Of a stretch of 64,000 nucleotides of DNA, positions 17,763-25,997 are shown in pieces. Source of the DNA: Arthrobacter sp. zg-Y919. Its GTDB lineage: Bacteria > Actinomycetota > Actinomycetes > Actinomycetales > Micrococcaceae. The notes beneath the pieces are model-generated. The model did no database searches and was not told the origin of the DNA. It saw only the letters and a program-made list of their open reading frames with translations. Where the stretch lies: NCBI RefSeq assembly GCF_030142045.1, contig NZ_CP126242.1:2790001-2854000 (forward strand), read 5' to 3'. Position numbers and translations under genes: made by a program. Within the stretch, counting starts at the first letter, position 1; each line of letters starts with the position of its first letter.

Positions 17763-18674
17763 CTACCCAGCCGCTGAACCCCGTAGGGTCCGCAGCACCC
17801 CGCCGATCCTCCCCTGAACGTCACCGGACAGGGGCCGCAGCGGAGCCGGCAGGTTCTCCCTCGGCAGCAGACCCAGTTCCGCCGCCACCGCGGAAGTCAC
17901 CCGCAGGCCGCCGAACTGCCGGAACAGTTCCCAGACCGGTGCCAGCTGTGCCGACAAACGCCGGGCAGTCTCGGCGTCGGCGGACTGCGCCGCCCGGGTG
18001 ATGGCGAGCGCCAGGTCCGGCAGGGTGCCGCCCAGCACGCTGAACCACACGTCCGCGCCGGCGAGCAGTGCAGGGGCGGCAAACTCGTCACCGCTGACCC
18101 CCAGAGCCATCCGGCCTGGCAGCGCGGCCCGCACCTCACGGATGCGCTGGTCCGCTTCGTCAACGGGGCGGGGCGGGATCTTCACGGCCTCCACATGCGG
18201 AAGGGCACCGAGCCGGGCATAGAACTCGTTTGTGAAAGAGAACCGGGTGTTGGTCGGATTGTCATAAATGCAGATCGGCACCGAACTGGCAGCCGACACG
18301 GCCTCGAACAGTCCGGCCACTTCGTCCTCCGTCAGCGGCTGGTAGGACACCGGAGCAAGCAGCAGTCCGGCGGCCCCGGCGTTCTGGGCATCCTCCGCTC
18401 CGCGCAGGACATCCGAGGTCCGCAGGGCTCCGATCCCCACGATCACGGGCACCGTCCCGGCCGCCTGCACCGCGGCCGCTGCCACCCGGCGTCGTTCCTC
18501 CCGGGACAAATAGGCGTAACTGCCGGTGGAGCCCAAGGCACCGATGGAATCCACCCCAGCCTTCACCGCACGGTGGACCAGCCCGGTGAACAGGTCCAAA
18601 TCGACGGCGTCGTTGATAACAGGCGTCAGGGGAAAGGCGGACATGCCGGTGAACACGGGACCTCGCTTCAGCAT
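17763..18674 (-). CDS. DapA-family class I aldolase/lyase
   Basis: The 303-residue protein has the DHDPS/N-acetylneuraminate lyase fold: GALGSTGSYAYLSREER (variant of the GTTGE binding loop), PICIYDNPTNTRF with the catalytic Tyr, and EAVKIPP with the Schiff-base Lys. The loop variant shows it is not true DHDPS; members of this kind cleave 2-keto-3-deoxy sugars or similar pyruvate adducts. It overlaps the end of the EamA exporter gene by 7 bp and is translated with it, so both may act on the same metabolite. Confidence 0.9.
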   Translation of the reverse strand: MLKRGPVFTGMSAFPLTPVINDAVDLDLFTGLVHRAVKAGVDSIGALGSTGSYAYLSREERRRVAAAAVQAAGTVPVIVGIGALRTSDVLRGAEDAQNAGAAGLLLAPVSYQPLTEDEVAGLFEAVSAASSVPICIYDNPTNTRFSFTNEFYARLGALPHVEAVKIPPRPVDEADQRIREVRAALPGRMALGVSGDEFAAPALLAGADVWFSVLGGTLPDLALAITRAAQSADAETARRLSAQLAPVWELFRQFGGLRVTSAVAAELGLLPRENLPAPLRPLSGDVQGRIGGVLRTLRGSAAG

Positions 18675-19582
18675 CGGGTAACTGACCGGTCCAGCAGATC
18701 ACGCGGCCCCGCCGACCTCGCGGTGGCGCGCCGTTGTCCGGCAGGCCCGGCCAGCACCAAGGCCCCAAGCACCACGGCGGCACCCAGGCACTGTCCCGGG
18801 CTGAGAACCTGCCCGGCGAGCAGCCAGCCGGCGGCGGCCGCAACCACCGGGCTGAGCAGCCCGAGCAGCGCCGTACTGGAAGCGGGAAGCCGGTGGAGAC
18901 CGCGGAACCAGAGGCAGTAAGCCAGTGCAGTGCCGATCAGGCTGAGGTAGGCGTATCCGGCGAGGTTGATGCCGGTCAGTGCGGGCGGCGGCCCCTCCAC
19001 CAGCAGGGCCACCGGCAGCAGGAACAATCCACCGGCCACCAGCTGCCAGGAGGTGGCAGCCAGCAACGTGTCCGGCGTACCCCACTTCTTGGTCAGGACC
19101 ACCCCGGCCGCCATGGCCACCGCTCCCCCAAGCGCGGCGGCCACACCCAGGGCATCCAGCCGCGCCTGCGCCTGCAGCACCAGCAGCCCGACGCCGGCCA
19201 GCCCGGCCACGCCTGCCGCCAACCTGCGTCCCGTCAGGCGTTCGCCGATCCACCGCGAGGCAAACAACGCCACCAGCAACGGCTGGACCGCGCCCACGGT
19301 GGCGGCCACCCCGCCGGGCAGCCGGTAGGCAGCCACAAACAGCAGGGCGAAGAACAGGCCGATGTTCAACATCCCCAGCACCGCCGAGCGCCACCACCAT
19401 CCGCCGCGCGGCAGCCGACGGACCAGCAGGAACAGCAGCAGCCCTGCCGGCAGCGAGCGCAGTAATGCGGCCAGCAGCGGCCGGTCCGGCGGCAGCAGCT
19501 CCGCGGCCACGATGTACGTGGTTCCCCAGACGATCGGCGCCAGGGCCGTCGTCGCGGTCAGGATCAGATGTTTGCTAAGCAC
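18668..19582 (-). CDS. EamA/DMT-family exporter
   Basis: The 304-residue protein has ten membrane helices in two EamA repeats, beginning LAPIVWGTTYIVAAELLPP and with the second repeat around AVAMAAGVVLTKKWG. DMT exporters of this kind export amino acids or related metabolites. The only in-frame upstream start is a GTG at 19580-19582, directly preceded by a stop codon and lying inside the MarR operator; a TATGTT hexamer sits six bases before it, so the mRNA is probably leaderless. It is followed by the DapA-family gene in one operon and is divergent from marR. Confidence 0.9.
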   Translation of the reverse strand: MLSKHLILTATTALAPIVWGTTYIVAAELLPPDRPLLAALLRSLPAGLLLFLLVRRLPRGGWWWRSAVLGMLNIGLFFALLFVAAYRLPGGVAATVGAVQPLLVALFASRWIGERLTGRRLAAGVAGLAGVGLLVLQAQARLDALGVAAALGGAVAMAAGVVLTKKWGTPDTLLAATSWQLVAGGLFLLPVALLVEGPPPALTGINLAGYAYLSLIGTALAYCLWFRGLHRLPASSTALLGLLSPVVAAAAGWLLAGQVLSPGQCLGAAVVLGALVLAGPAGQRRATARSAGPRDLLDRSVTRC

Positions 19583-19607
19583 TTAGCTAACATAGCTAAG
19601 TGCTTAG
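19575..19607. promoter_or_regulatory. MarR operator overlapping the exporter start codon
   Basis: Arms CTAAGCACTTAGCTA (19575-19589) and their exact complement (19593-19607) are separated by ACA. Each arm contains a smaller CTAAG-CA-CTTAG palindrome, so two dimers may bind side by side. The exporter GTG start lies within the left arm; marR starts 21 bp to the right. Confidence 0.85.
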
Positions 19608-19628
19608 TTAATTGCTAGGGTGCATTCC

Positions 19629-20105
19629 ATGAACGATCACGTGGGTATGGTTCTTGAGCAGTGGGCGGCGGAACGGCCGGACCTGGATGTGTCCCCGATG
19701 GCCGTCGTCGGCCGGCTGTCCCGGGTGGCCCGCAGGTTCGATGAACAGTTGGCGGCAACCTTCGCGAAGCACGGCCTGGATGCGGCGTCCTTCGACGTGC
19801 TGGCCACGCTCCGGCGCTCCGGCGCTCCGTACACGCTCAGCCCCAAGGACCTCACCGCAAGTTCCATGGTCACCTCCAGCGCCATCGCGCAGCGGTTGAA
19901 CCGGCTGGAGGCGCAGGGATATGTGCTGCGCGCCCCGAGTTCCGAGGATCGGCGGGGCAAGCACGTGACCCTGACCGACGCCGGCCGGACCGCCGTCGAC
20001 GCCGCCCTTCCGGACCATGTGGCCACCGAACACCGGCTGCTGGCAATCCTGGACGGGAGCGAGCGGAAGGTGCTGGCGGCACTGCTGGCCAAGCTGGACG
20101 CTTGA
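19629..20105 (+). CDS. MarR-family regulator
   Basis: From ATG 19629 (AGGGTGC site before it) the protein has 158 residues; a GTG three codons upstream is an alternative. It has the MarR winged helix: SFDVLATLRRSGAPYTLSPKDL, then SSAIAQRLNRLEAQGYV and the wing SSEDRRGKHVTLTDAGR. The long helices at each end form the dimer. It is divergent from the EamA/DapA-like operon and almost certainly represses both itself and that operon through the 33-bp palindrome between them. Confidence 0.92.
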   Translation: MNDHVGMVLEQWAAERPDLDVSPMAVVGRLSRVARRFDEQLAATFAKHGLDAASFDVLATLRRSGAPYTLSPKDLTASSMVTSSAIAQRLNRLEAQGYVLRAPSSEDRRGKHVTLTDAGRTAVDAALPDHVATEHRLLAILDGSERKVLAALLAKLDA

Positions 20106-20288
20106 CGGTCTGCTTCCGCCTGCGGGACGGCTCTATGACGTCTGCATATGCCGATGTCCGCCGTTGCGGTGGGCAGCGGTTAGACTCTGCGCAAGAGACC
20201 CTGTGGGAGGCCCACGGCGGCGCCCTGCCGGGCCGTCGGCTGCCGCACAGGCCCGTGGAATACCGTCACGATGCTGGAAGAAGTACAG

Positions 20289-21095
20289 ATGCCCGGATTC
20301 ACCCCTACACCGCCCCCGGCCCGCCGTCCGGGACAGACCCCGTCTGCCGCGCCGGGGGCCTGGACCACGCCCGAGTCACAGCTGCCGTCGCTGCCCGTCC
20401 GCACCACCCTCCCGTCGGCACCGGGCAGCCCTTCCGCGCAAAACGTGCGCCGGGTAGACATCCTCCGCGACGACCCGGCGAAGGCGGATGTCCGGGCCCT
20501 GCTCGCCGAGAACCGCGATCTGCTGTATCCCGGTCCGGGATCGGGAGCTGCCGGCCTTACCCCGCCGTTCCTGAAGGATTCCTCGGTGACCTTCTGGACC
20601 GTGCGCGAGGGCGGCATCCTGCTGGGATGTGGTGCCTTGAAGGAACTTCCGGGTGTGCCCGGGGGCGCGGCTGGCGAGTACGGGGAGATCACCTCCATGC
20701 GCACGACGGCGGCCGCCCGGGGATTCGGAGTGGGCAAGCTGCTCCTGCAGCAGATCATCACGAACGCCCGGGCGCGCGGTTATGTGGCCCTGCTGCTGGA
20801 AACCGGAACACAGGAGTTCTTCGCCTCCTCCCGGCGCCTGTACCAGCGGCACGGATTTGTTCCCTGTGCACCGTTCGGGGATTACCGGGCCGATCCCCGC
20901 AGCGTCTTTATGCGCCTTGATCTGCAGGCTCCGGCCGTCCCGACCGATGCGGGCATTCACGACCCGGCCCCGGCCGGCGCCGACACCGACACCCCGGCCC
21001 CCACCCAGGTCCGTCCTCCGCTGTCCCCGCCCGGCACGCTGACCGCTATCCTGGCCGCACAGCGCGCACTGGCCTCCAAGCCACTGAAGCGCTGA
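20289..21095 (+). CDS. GNAT acetyltransferase with disordered ends
   Basis: The second in-frame ATG, at 20289, follows GGAAGAAG and is preferred, giving 268 residues. Residues 60-215 form a GNAT domain: GGILLGCGALKELPG, then GEITSMRTTAAARGFGVGKLLLQQI with the R/Q-x-x-G-x-G/A acetyl-CoA loop, and FFASSRRLYQRHGFVPC. This matches the YsnE/PhnO-like subgroup. The first 60 and last 60 residues are rich in Pro, Thr and Ala and look unstructured. The substrate is unknown. Confidence 0.85.
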   Translation: MPGFTPTPPPARRPGQTPSAAPGAWTTPESQLPSLPVRTTLPSAPGSPSAQNVRRVDILRDDPAKADVRALLAENRDLLYPGPGSGAAGLTPPFLKDSSVTFWTVREGGILLGCGALKELPGVPGGAAGEYGEITSMRTTAAARGFGVGKLLLQQIITNARARGYVALLLETGTQEFFASSRRLYQRHGFVPCAPFGDYRADPRSVFMRLDLQAPAVPTDAGIHDPAPAGADTDTPAPTQVRPPLSPPGTLTAILAAQRALASKPLKR

Positions 21096-21208
21096 CGGTC
21101 CGGGCGTGCTGCCGGACCAGCGGCCGGACCCGCAGCCGGACGCGTAGCCCGGCCGCGGGGCCGGACGCGCGGCCCGGGGGCAGGACTCCGCCCTCTAAAC
21201 TGGCAGGC

Positions 21209-22489
21209 ATGGCACTCTCCACGGCGGACCCGGCGTCCCGCACCCGCACCCGGATCCTCTGGCTCACGCTCGGCTTGCCAGTGGCCCTGGTCCTGGTGGT
21301 TGTTGGTGCGCAGATCCACGGCCTCGACTTCACGGTCTACCGCGAAGGTGCCCGGGCTTTCCTGGGCCTGAGCGGACACCAGCTGTACGACCCGAGCCTG
21401 GTGCAGACCGATACCCGCGGCCTGCCGTTCACCTATCCACCCTTCGCCGCGCTGCTCCTGACCCCGTTCGCTGTCCTGCCCACAGCCCTGGGGCTGGTCC
21501 TGCTGACGGCAACGTCCCTGGCCTGCCTGGTGCTGACCGCCTTCCTTGTTGCCCGCTACCTGCAGGAGAACAAGGTCCTGCCCGCCCGGCTCCACGCGGT
21601 ACTCGGTGGGAACGCGGGCGTCGCCGTCCTCGCCGCCCTGCTGATCGGGGTACTCGGGCCGTGGCGGGAGGGATTGGGCTTCGGCCAGATCAACCCGATG
21701 CTGATGCTCCTGATTGTCGCGGATCTGCTGCGTCCGGCGTCGTCGAAGCTGCCACGCGGTGTCCTGATCGGGCTCGCCGCGGGCATCAAGCTCACACCGC
21801 TGGCCTTCGGCCTGATTTTCCTGGTCCGCCGTGACTGGCGGGCCATCCTGACGATGGGTGCCACCTTCGCCGCCACGGTCGCCGCCGGCTGGCTGGCCTC
21901 ACCTGCCCAGTCCCGCACGTTCTGGCTCGATTCCCTCTTTGACTCCACCCGCGTCGGCGACACCACGGACATGTACAACGTGTCGCTGAATTCGTTCATC
22001 GCGCATCTGGGCACCCGCGAGGCGCTGCAGCGTCCGCTGTGGCTGCTGGCCTCGGCCGCCGTCGTCGTGCTGGGCTTTTTGGCCATCCGCCGCTCGGACG
22101 AGCGCGGCGACACGCTGGCCGCCATCAGCGCGAACGCCGTGGTGATGCTCGCGATCTCCCCGATTTCCTGGTTCCACCACTGGGTCTGGATCGCGCTGGT
22201 GCTGCCGGTGCTGTGGGTGGCGGTACGACGGCGGCGGGCCGGGGTCCGTGCCGGTGGCATCGCGCTGCTGGTGGTGATGGTGCCGGTGTTTATGCTGTCC
22301 TCGGTCACCGTCACGATGATGCTCACCGGCGTCGTGAGCGGACAGGGCCCGGTGGCACTGGAGCTATTCACCAGCCTGGGCGTGCTGCTGCCGGTGGCGG
22401 CACTGGTTTACCTGCTGGCAGCTCCGGTGTCCGCTGAGGACTCCCCGGCACCGGCAGCCGAAGCGACCGGCCAGCCCAGCGCGAAGTAG
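21209..22489 (+). CDS. GT87-family membrane glycosyltransferase
   Basis: The 426-residue protein has about ten membrane helices and the GT-C signature of the DUF2029/GT87 family: an early GLDFTVYREGARAFL loop containing the catalytic aspartate and FTYPPFAALLLTP. Relatives such as mycobacterial PimE are polyprenol-phosphate-mannose-dependent alpha-1,2-mannosyltransferases acting on lipids at the outer membrane face. The last 82 bases overlap the end of the convergent GNAT gene, so both C-termini are encoded by the same DNA. The C-terminal acidic/Pro-rich tail is therefore constrained on both strands. Confidence 0.88.
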   Translation: MALSTADPASRTRTRILWLTLGLPVALVLVVVGAQIHGLDFTVYREGARAFLGLSGHQLYDPSLVQTDTRGLPFTYPPFAALLLTPFAVLPTALGLVLLTATSLACLVLTAFLVARYLQENKVLPARLHAVLGGNAGVAVLAALLIGVLGPWREGLGFGQINPMLMLLIVADLLRPASSKLPRGVLIGLAAGIKLTPLAFGLIFLVRRDWRAILTMGATFAATVAAGWLASPAQSRTFWLDSLFDSTRVGDTTDMYNVSLNSFIAHLGTREALQRPLWLLASAAVVVLGFLAIRRSDERGDTLAAISANAVVMLAISPISWFHHWVWIALVLPVLWVAVRRRRAGVRAGGIALLVVMVPVFMLSSVTVTMMLTGVVSGQGPVALELFTSLGVLLPVAALVYLLAAPVSAEDSPAPAAEATGQPSAK

Positions 22490-22998
22490 ACCTCCGGCAC
22501 GCCGGCATACTGCCGGTCGAGTCCGGGGACGCGTGCCAGGCCGGCCGCCTGCGCGGTCCGCTGGGACACGATGTTGGAGGCGGTGATCCGGGCCAGCACC
22601 GGAAGCTCCGGCAGCAGGTTCCGGCCGCGCCGGACGGCTTCGATGGCCCCTTCCTTGGCGTAGCCCCTGCCCCAGACGGCGGGGTCGTAGCGGTAGTACA
22701 GGTTCAGGATCTCCCGGTCATCCACCAGGGCCCGCTGCAGCCCGGTGAAGCCGATGACCGTCTCCGGCTGCCCGCGTTCGGCCACCGCCCAGTAGCCGAA
22801 ACCCTCGCGCTCCCAGTGGGCGAGGAAAGCCTGCAGGGTCTTCGCCGCCGCGTCAACGGCGGGAGGTTCGGGGTTGTGCAGGTTGGTCCGGGGGTCAACA
22901 TGGATCCGGATGGCGGCATCGTGATCGGTATTTTCCAGGCGGCGCAGCAGCAGGTGCTCGGTAGCTGCGGGGGTCCAGTCGCTCGGGTCTTGGCGCAT
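22408..22998 (-). CDS. RimJ/RimL-type GNAT acetyltransferase
   Basis: The 196-residue protein has a GNAT fold of the RimJ/RimL type: LLLRRLENTDHDAAI at the N-terminus, GYWAVAERGQPETVIGFTGL, and LYYRYDPAVWGRGYAKEGAIEAVRR holding the acetyl-CoA loop, then ITASNIVSQRTAQAAGL. Members acetylate protein or small-molecule amines. The C-terminal 27 residues overlap the end of the convergent GT87 gene. Confidence 0.88.
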   Translation of the reverse strand: MRQDPSDWTPAATEHLLLRRLENTDHDAAIRIHVDPRTNLHNPEPPAVDAAAKTLQAFLAHWEREGFGYWAVAERGQPETVIGFTGLQRALVDDREILNLYYRYDPAVWGRGYAKEGAIEAVRRGRNLLPELPVLARITASNIVSQRTAQAAGLARVPGLDRQYAGVPEVYFALGWPVASAAGAGESSADTGAASR

Positions 22999-23071
22999 GC
23001 GCCCATCCTAGGCGGGGACGCCCCCAGATCAGTTCCACAGCTTGCCATGGGGAGCGGGGTATTCTTCCTGC

Positions 23072-23272
23072 ATGACAATTCCCGGGGGCCACGATTCCGA
23101 CGACCGATCAAGTGACGCCATCATGTATTTCTGTGGTGCGGTTGCCCTGCTGATGTTCTCGATACTCGCGTTCGGCAACGCTTCGGAATGGTTCGACTAC
23201 GCTTCCGGCGCCATCTGCCTCGGTCTCGCTGCCGTACTTGGTTACCGGGGATTCCGCTCGGGAGCGGTCTGA
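23072..23272 (+). CDS. Small two-helix membrane protein
   Basis: The ATG at 23072 gives 66 residues. After a short hydrophilic start (MTIPGGHDSDDRSS) there are two hydrophobic segments, MYFCGAVALLMFSILAF and AICLGLAAVLGYRGF. No homologue was recognised and the ribosome site is weak. The hydrophobic pattern and compact length support a real gene, with moderate confidence. Confidence 0.55.
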   Translation: MTIPGGHDSDDRSSDAIMYFCGAVALLMFSILAFGNASEWFDYASGAICLGLAAVLGYRGFRSGAV

Positions 23273-23337
23273 GCCGGACATACCCGCAAATAAACCCCGC
23301 ACCTTCCCTTTCTCGCGTGGTCCGTCGCGGACCAGCA

Positions 23338-23811
23338 TTAGTCCAGCACCTCCGCAACGTGACGCAGCCACCGGGCGACGACGGCCAGCTCCTGGGCGCT
23401 GAACCCGTCGGTGATCTTTCCGTTCAGCTCCCCGAGGGCGGACTGCACGACGCCGAGCGCTGACTTTCCCTCGGCGGTCAGGTTCACCCGGATGGTGCGG
23501 CGGTCCGCCGGATCCGCTGCCCGGGTGAGAAGCCCAGCCTTTTCCAGCCGGGACAGCAGCCCGCTGAGCCCCGCCGGCGAGGCGTCCACCGCTTCGGCCA
23601 CCTCACCGGTACTCGCGCCGGGACGGGTGGCCAGATACAGCAGCACCCCCGCGGCCGGTGCACTCAGTCCGCGGTCCTCGCCCCGGCGTCCGATCCAGCG
23701 GCGCAGCCGGCGTTCGGCGGTCAGCGTCAGGAAGATCAGCCGCGGCGGACGCCGCCGGCCGCCGTCGTCCGTCCCGCCGCCGTCCGTTCCGCCGGCGCCG
23801 CCCGGCCTCAT
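23338..23811 (-). CDS. MarR-family regulator, coupled to an upstream hydrolase
   Basis: The ATG at 23811 overlaps the hydrolase stop codon (ATGA), giving 157 residues. The winged helix runs through SAPAAGVLLYLATRPGASTGEVAEAV, ASPAGLSGLLSRLEKAGLL and the wing DPADRRTIRVNLTAEGKSAL. It is the second gene of a two-gene operon whose promoter carries a 22-bp inverted repeat over the hydrolase start codon; autorepression through that site is the simplest reading. Confidence 0.9.
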   Translation of the reverse strand: MRPGGAGGTDGGGTDDGGRRRPPRLIFLTLTAERRLRRWIGRRGEDRGLSAPAAGVLLYLATRPGASTGEVAEAVDASPAGLSGLLSRLEKAGLLTRAADPADRRTIRVNLTAEGKSALGVVQSALGELNGKITDGFSAQELAVVARWLRHVAEVLD

Positions 23812-24704
23812 GGCCTGTTCGCGATCCGCCCGTCCAGCCACGCCAGCACCTGCGGCCAGAGGGTGTCGCGGACCCCGCGCCGGAAGAAGCCCATGTGCCC
23901 GATCGCGGGCACCCCGGCGTCGTCGGGTGTGTAGGTGCGCCGCTCTAGCGGGGCATTGGTGAGCCGGCTGTAGATGGCGTTGATCTGTCCCGGGGTGGCC
24001 CAGAGATCGTCGCTGAAGCCGATGGACAGCACGTCGGTCTTGACCCCGGCGGCGCGTTCGGCGGCGTCCATACTCGGATCGTCGAAGAAGTAATTCGGCC
24101 GGCGGGACCAGGAGCTCCACTCGAGCATGGCACCGCCGGGCATGTCCTCGCCCAGCCCCATTTTCCGGCCGGGCACCACGCCGAGCAGCTGGCCGGTGAG
24201 CGGGCCGAGGACCCGCAGGACCAGTCCCACGCGCACCCGTTCCTTCGGATCCTGGATGGTCTTGGTGACGCCGGCGTGCGAGGCCACGGCCACGAACCCC
24301 AGCAGCCCGTCGGTGCCGTTGTTCAGGGCCATCGCGTGTCCGCCGATGCTGTGCCCGACGGCGAGCCGCGGCAGGTCCTGGAACCGCTCGGCCATCCACC
24401 CGGCGGCGGCCGGGACGTCCTGGCTCATCCAGTCCCGCATCCGCAGCTTCCGGTTGGCCCTCGGGCTGCCGGACGCACCGGTCCCCCGGTAGTCGTAGGT
24501 CAGCACCGCATATCCGTTTTCCGCCAGGTACTCGCTGAAGCCGGTGTACAGCCGTTCGGCCACGGCCGTGGCGGGATGGACAACGACGGCGGCGCGGGGC
24601 GCGGCGTCGGCCGGCAGACGCAGGGTGCCGGCGAGCGCTCCACCGGCAGGGACGGGGATGCTGATTCGTTCGGATGTGACTGCTGCCACACTATTATTTC
24701 GCAT
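23808..24704 (-). CDS. Alpha/beta hydrolase
   Basis: The 298-residue protein has an alpha/beta hydrolase core: AAVVVHPATAV, YDYRGTGASGSPRAN oxyanion strand, AVGHSIGGHAMAL with nucleophile Ser, and a C-terminal GHMGFFRRG histidine. It resembles the serine aminopeptidase/lysophospholipase-like group. The ATG at 24704 has no ribosome site; TAGATT lies seven bases upstream, a good -10 box, so the message is probably leaderless. The operator palindrome is centred on the start codon. It is co-transcribed with the MarR gene downstream. Confidence 0.88.
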   Translation of the reverse strand: MRNNSVAAVTSERISIPVPAGGALAGTLRLPADAAPRAAVVVHPATAVAERLYTGFSEYLAENGYAVLTYDYRGTGASGSPRANRKLRMRDWMSQDVPAAAGWMAERFQDLPRLAVGHSIGGHAMALNNGTDGLLGFVAVASHAGVTKTIQDPKERVRVGLVLRVLGPLTGQLLGVVPGRKMGLGEDMPGGAMLEWSSWSRRPNYFFDDPSMDAAERAAGVKTDVLSIGFSDDLWATPGQINAIYSRLTNAPLERRTYTPDDAGVPAIGHMGFFRRGVRDTLWPQVLAWLDGRIANRP

Positions 24705-24714
24705 GCGAAGTAAT
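24693..24714. promoter_or_regulatory. MarR-type operator centred on the hydrolase start codon
   Basis: The core TTCGCATGCGAA (24698-24709) is a perfect palindrome; extended to ATTA...TAAT (24693-24714) it has a single mismatched pair. The ATG of the hydrolase lies at its centre and the putative -10 box abuts it, so repressor binding would block initiation. Confidence 0.75.
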
Positions 24715-24750
24715 CTACACGGGACCGTGGGTTTCGGATACCCCGGGCTC

Positions 24751-24774
24751 TAGGCTTAGGGGAATCGAACCCCT
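24751..24774 (-). other. tRNA 3'-end-like fragment (T arm plus acceptor strand)
   Basis: Read on the minus strand, 24758-24774 is a perfect T arm: AGGGG, loop TTCGATT, CCCCT. A seven-base acceptor-like strand (AAGCCTA) follows, and an AGGTC variable-loop-like segment precedes. No anticodon arm pairs properly and no matching 5' acceptor strand is present, so it is not an intact tRNA. tRNA 3' ends are common attachment sites for integrative elements, but no integrase is nearby. A decayed tRNA or an old att site are the two readings. Confidence 0.4.
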
Positions 24775-24823
24775 GACCTTTCGGATCCAGCGTTAGTGTG
24801 CCGAATCGCGAAACGGTGAAGTC

Positions 24824-25771
24824 CTAGACCACCACAAGTTCCGTTTTCTCAGGCCCATGGTCGGCCATCGTCACGCTCTGGATCGCAGGGTTGTCGTACG
24901 TGTTCCAGTAATAGGTCATCGTCCGGGAGGAGAAGAGCCCGGTGTAGGTGGTTATCTCGAACTCGCCCGAGCCCATGGCCGCACTGCCATCCACCATCGA
25001 GACCCCCTGCAGAGTGTGGAAGGCTCGCGTGACGTTCTCCTCTTCGGTGGTCTTCGGCGGGTAGTGCGCGTGGACGTAGGCCGCACGCACAAACCGGGAC
25101 GGCGAGTAGTAGTCGCCGGGGATCCCCCGCATGAGCGACCCGGAGCCGAACGGGGTCAGATGCGCCTGGTTGAGCACCACCTCCTCCGGGAAGTCGGGCG
25201 AGGTATTGAGGTAGTTGCGCAGGTTCTCCTGGTGCCAGCCGAAGCCGGGTTGGTTGGCCAGGACGTCGACGTCGTCATGGAAGACGTGCATGCCGTCGCT
25301 CGTGTACTCCACAACGATGGAGCGCGTCGAGTCGCCGATCAGCCAGTGCAGCAGCGAGCTCGGATACTGCTCGTTGATCGGCCGATCCACAATGACAACG
25401 TTGTCCAGGGCTGCCTCGACCTCGTCGACAGTGGCGAACTGGGAGGCCACCCAGAGCGGAAACTCAAACGCGGCGACGTTCGTCGCGCCGTCGACCGGTG
25501 CCGGCGCGTACTCCGCGTACCCCGGAAAGTTGAGGCCGCCGACGGCCAGGCCTGCGTCATTGCCGCAGTCAAAGTACAGCGGCGTGTCTTCCTGAACGAT
25601 GCCCATGCCGATGACGGCATGCTCGATCTTCGGCACCGCCCCGAAGGGAGACTTGGTGGCGTACCCGGTGGGCGTCACCACCACCCGCTCCCCGAAATCA
25701 GACGTCCAATCGAGATTCCGGGCGAAATAGAGGTTGCCGCTGCCGTCCGAGAACCTGATGCCTGTGCACAT
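24824..25771 (-). CDS. Choloylglycine hydrolase family (bile salt hydrolase / penicillin V acylase)
   Basis: A start at 25771, after a GGGAG site, places the nucleophile Cys at position 2 (MCTGIRF), as required for this N-terminal-nucleophile amidase after Met removal; the longer frame would bury it. Of 315 residues, C2, R18 and D21 match exactly, and N81, N173 and R226 match the N82, N175 and R228 of bile salt hydrolases within one or two positions. The family cleaves amide bonds in conjugated bile acids, penicillin V or acyl-homoserine lactones. In a soil-type actinobacterium the last two are more likely. No signal peptide is present. Confidence 0.93.
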   Translation of the reverse strand: MCTGIRFSDGSGNLYFARNLDWTSDFGERVVVTPTGYATKSPFGAVPKIEHAVIGMGIVQEDTPLYFDCGNDAGLAVGGLNFPGYAEYAPAPVDGATNVAAFEFPLWVASQFATVDEVEAALDNVVIVDRPINEQYPSSLLHWLIGDSTRSIVVEYTSDGMHVFHDDVDVLANQPGFGWHQENLRNYLNTSPDFPEEVVLNQAHLTPFGSGSLMRGIPGDYYSPSRFVRAAYVHAHYPPKTTEEENVTRAFHTLQGVSMVDGSAAMGSGEFEITTYTGLFSSRTMTYYWNTYDNPAIQSVTMADHGPEKTELVVV

Positions 25772-25997
25772 GTTGATGCTCCCTTTTTTGGCGAAGCCCA
25801 AACGGCGGTTCGCCTGGTGGTGGGGTTACGCCGGAGAACCTGCCGAGGAGTCACGGAGCTGGTCGCCCGGCCCGCAACCGTTCTACGTTTTCAGGGTAGG
25901 CCCGGACCCCGGGCCAGCGGCAGGTTCCCCGCGGAACTTGGTCCCGAATCTGTGCAGGTTCATAGAGCACAGGGTCCAGGTGCCTATAAAAGGGACC

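Noticed and set aside
24751-24830. Intact tRNA gene
   Set aside because: Only the T arm and acceptor 3' strand fold; no anticodon stem or 5' acceptor strand pairs, and the upstream bases belong to the end of the choloylglycine hydrolase gene.
25772-25801. Longer start of the choloylglycine hydrolase
   Set aside because: It would place the nucleophile Cys at position 12; the start at 25771 has a good ribosome site and exposes Cys2.
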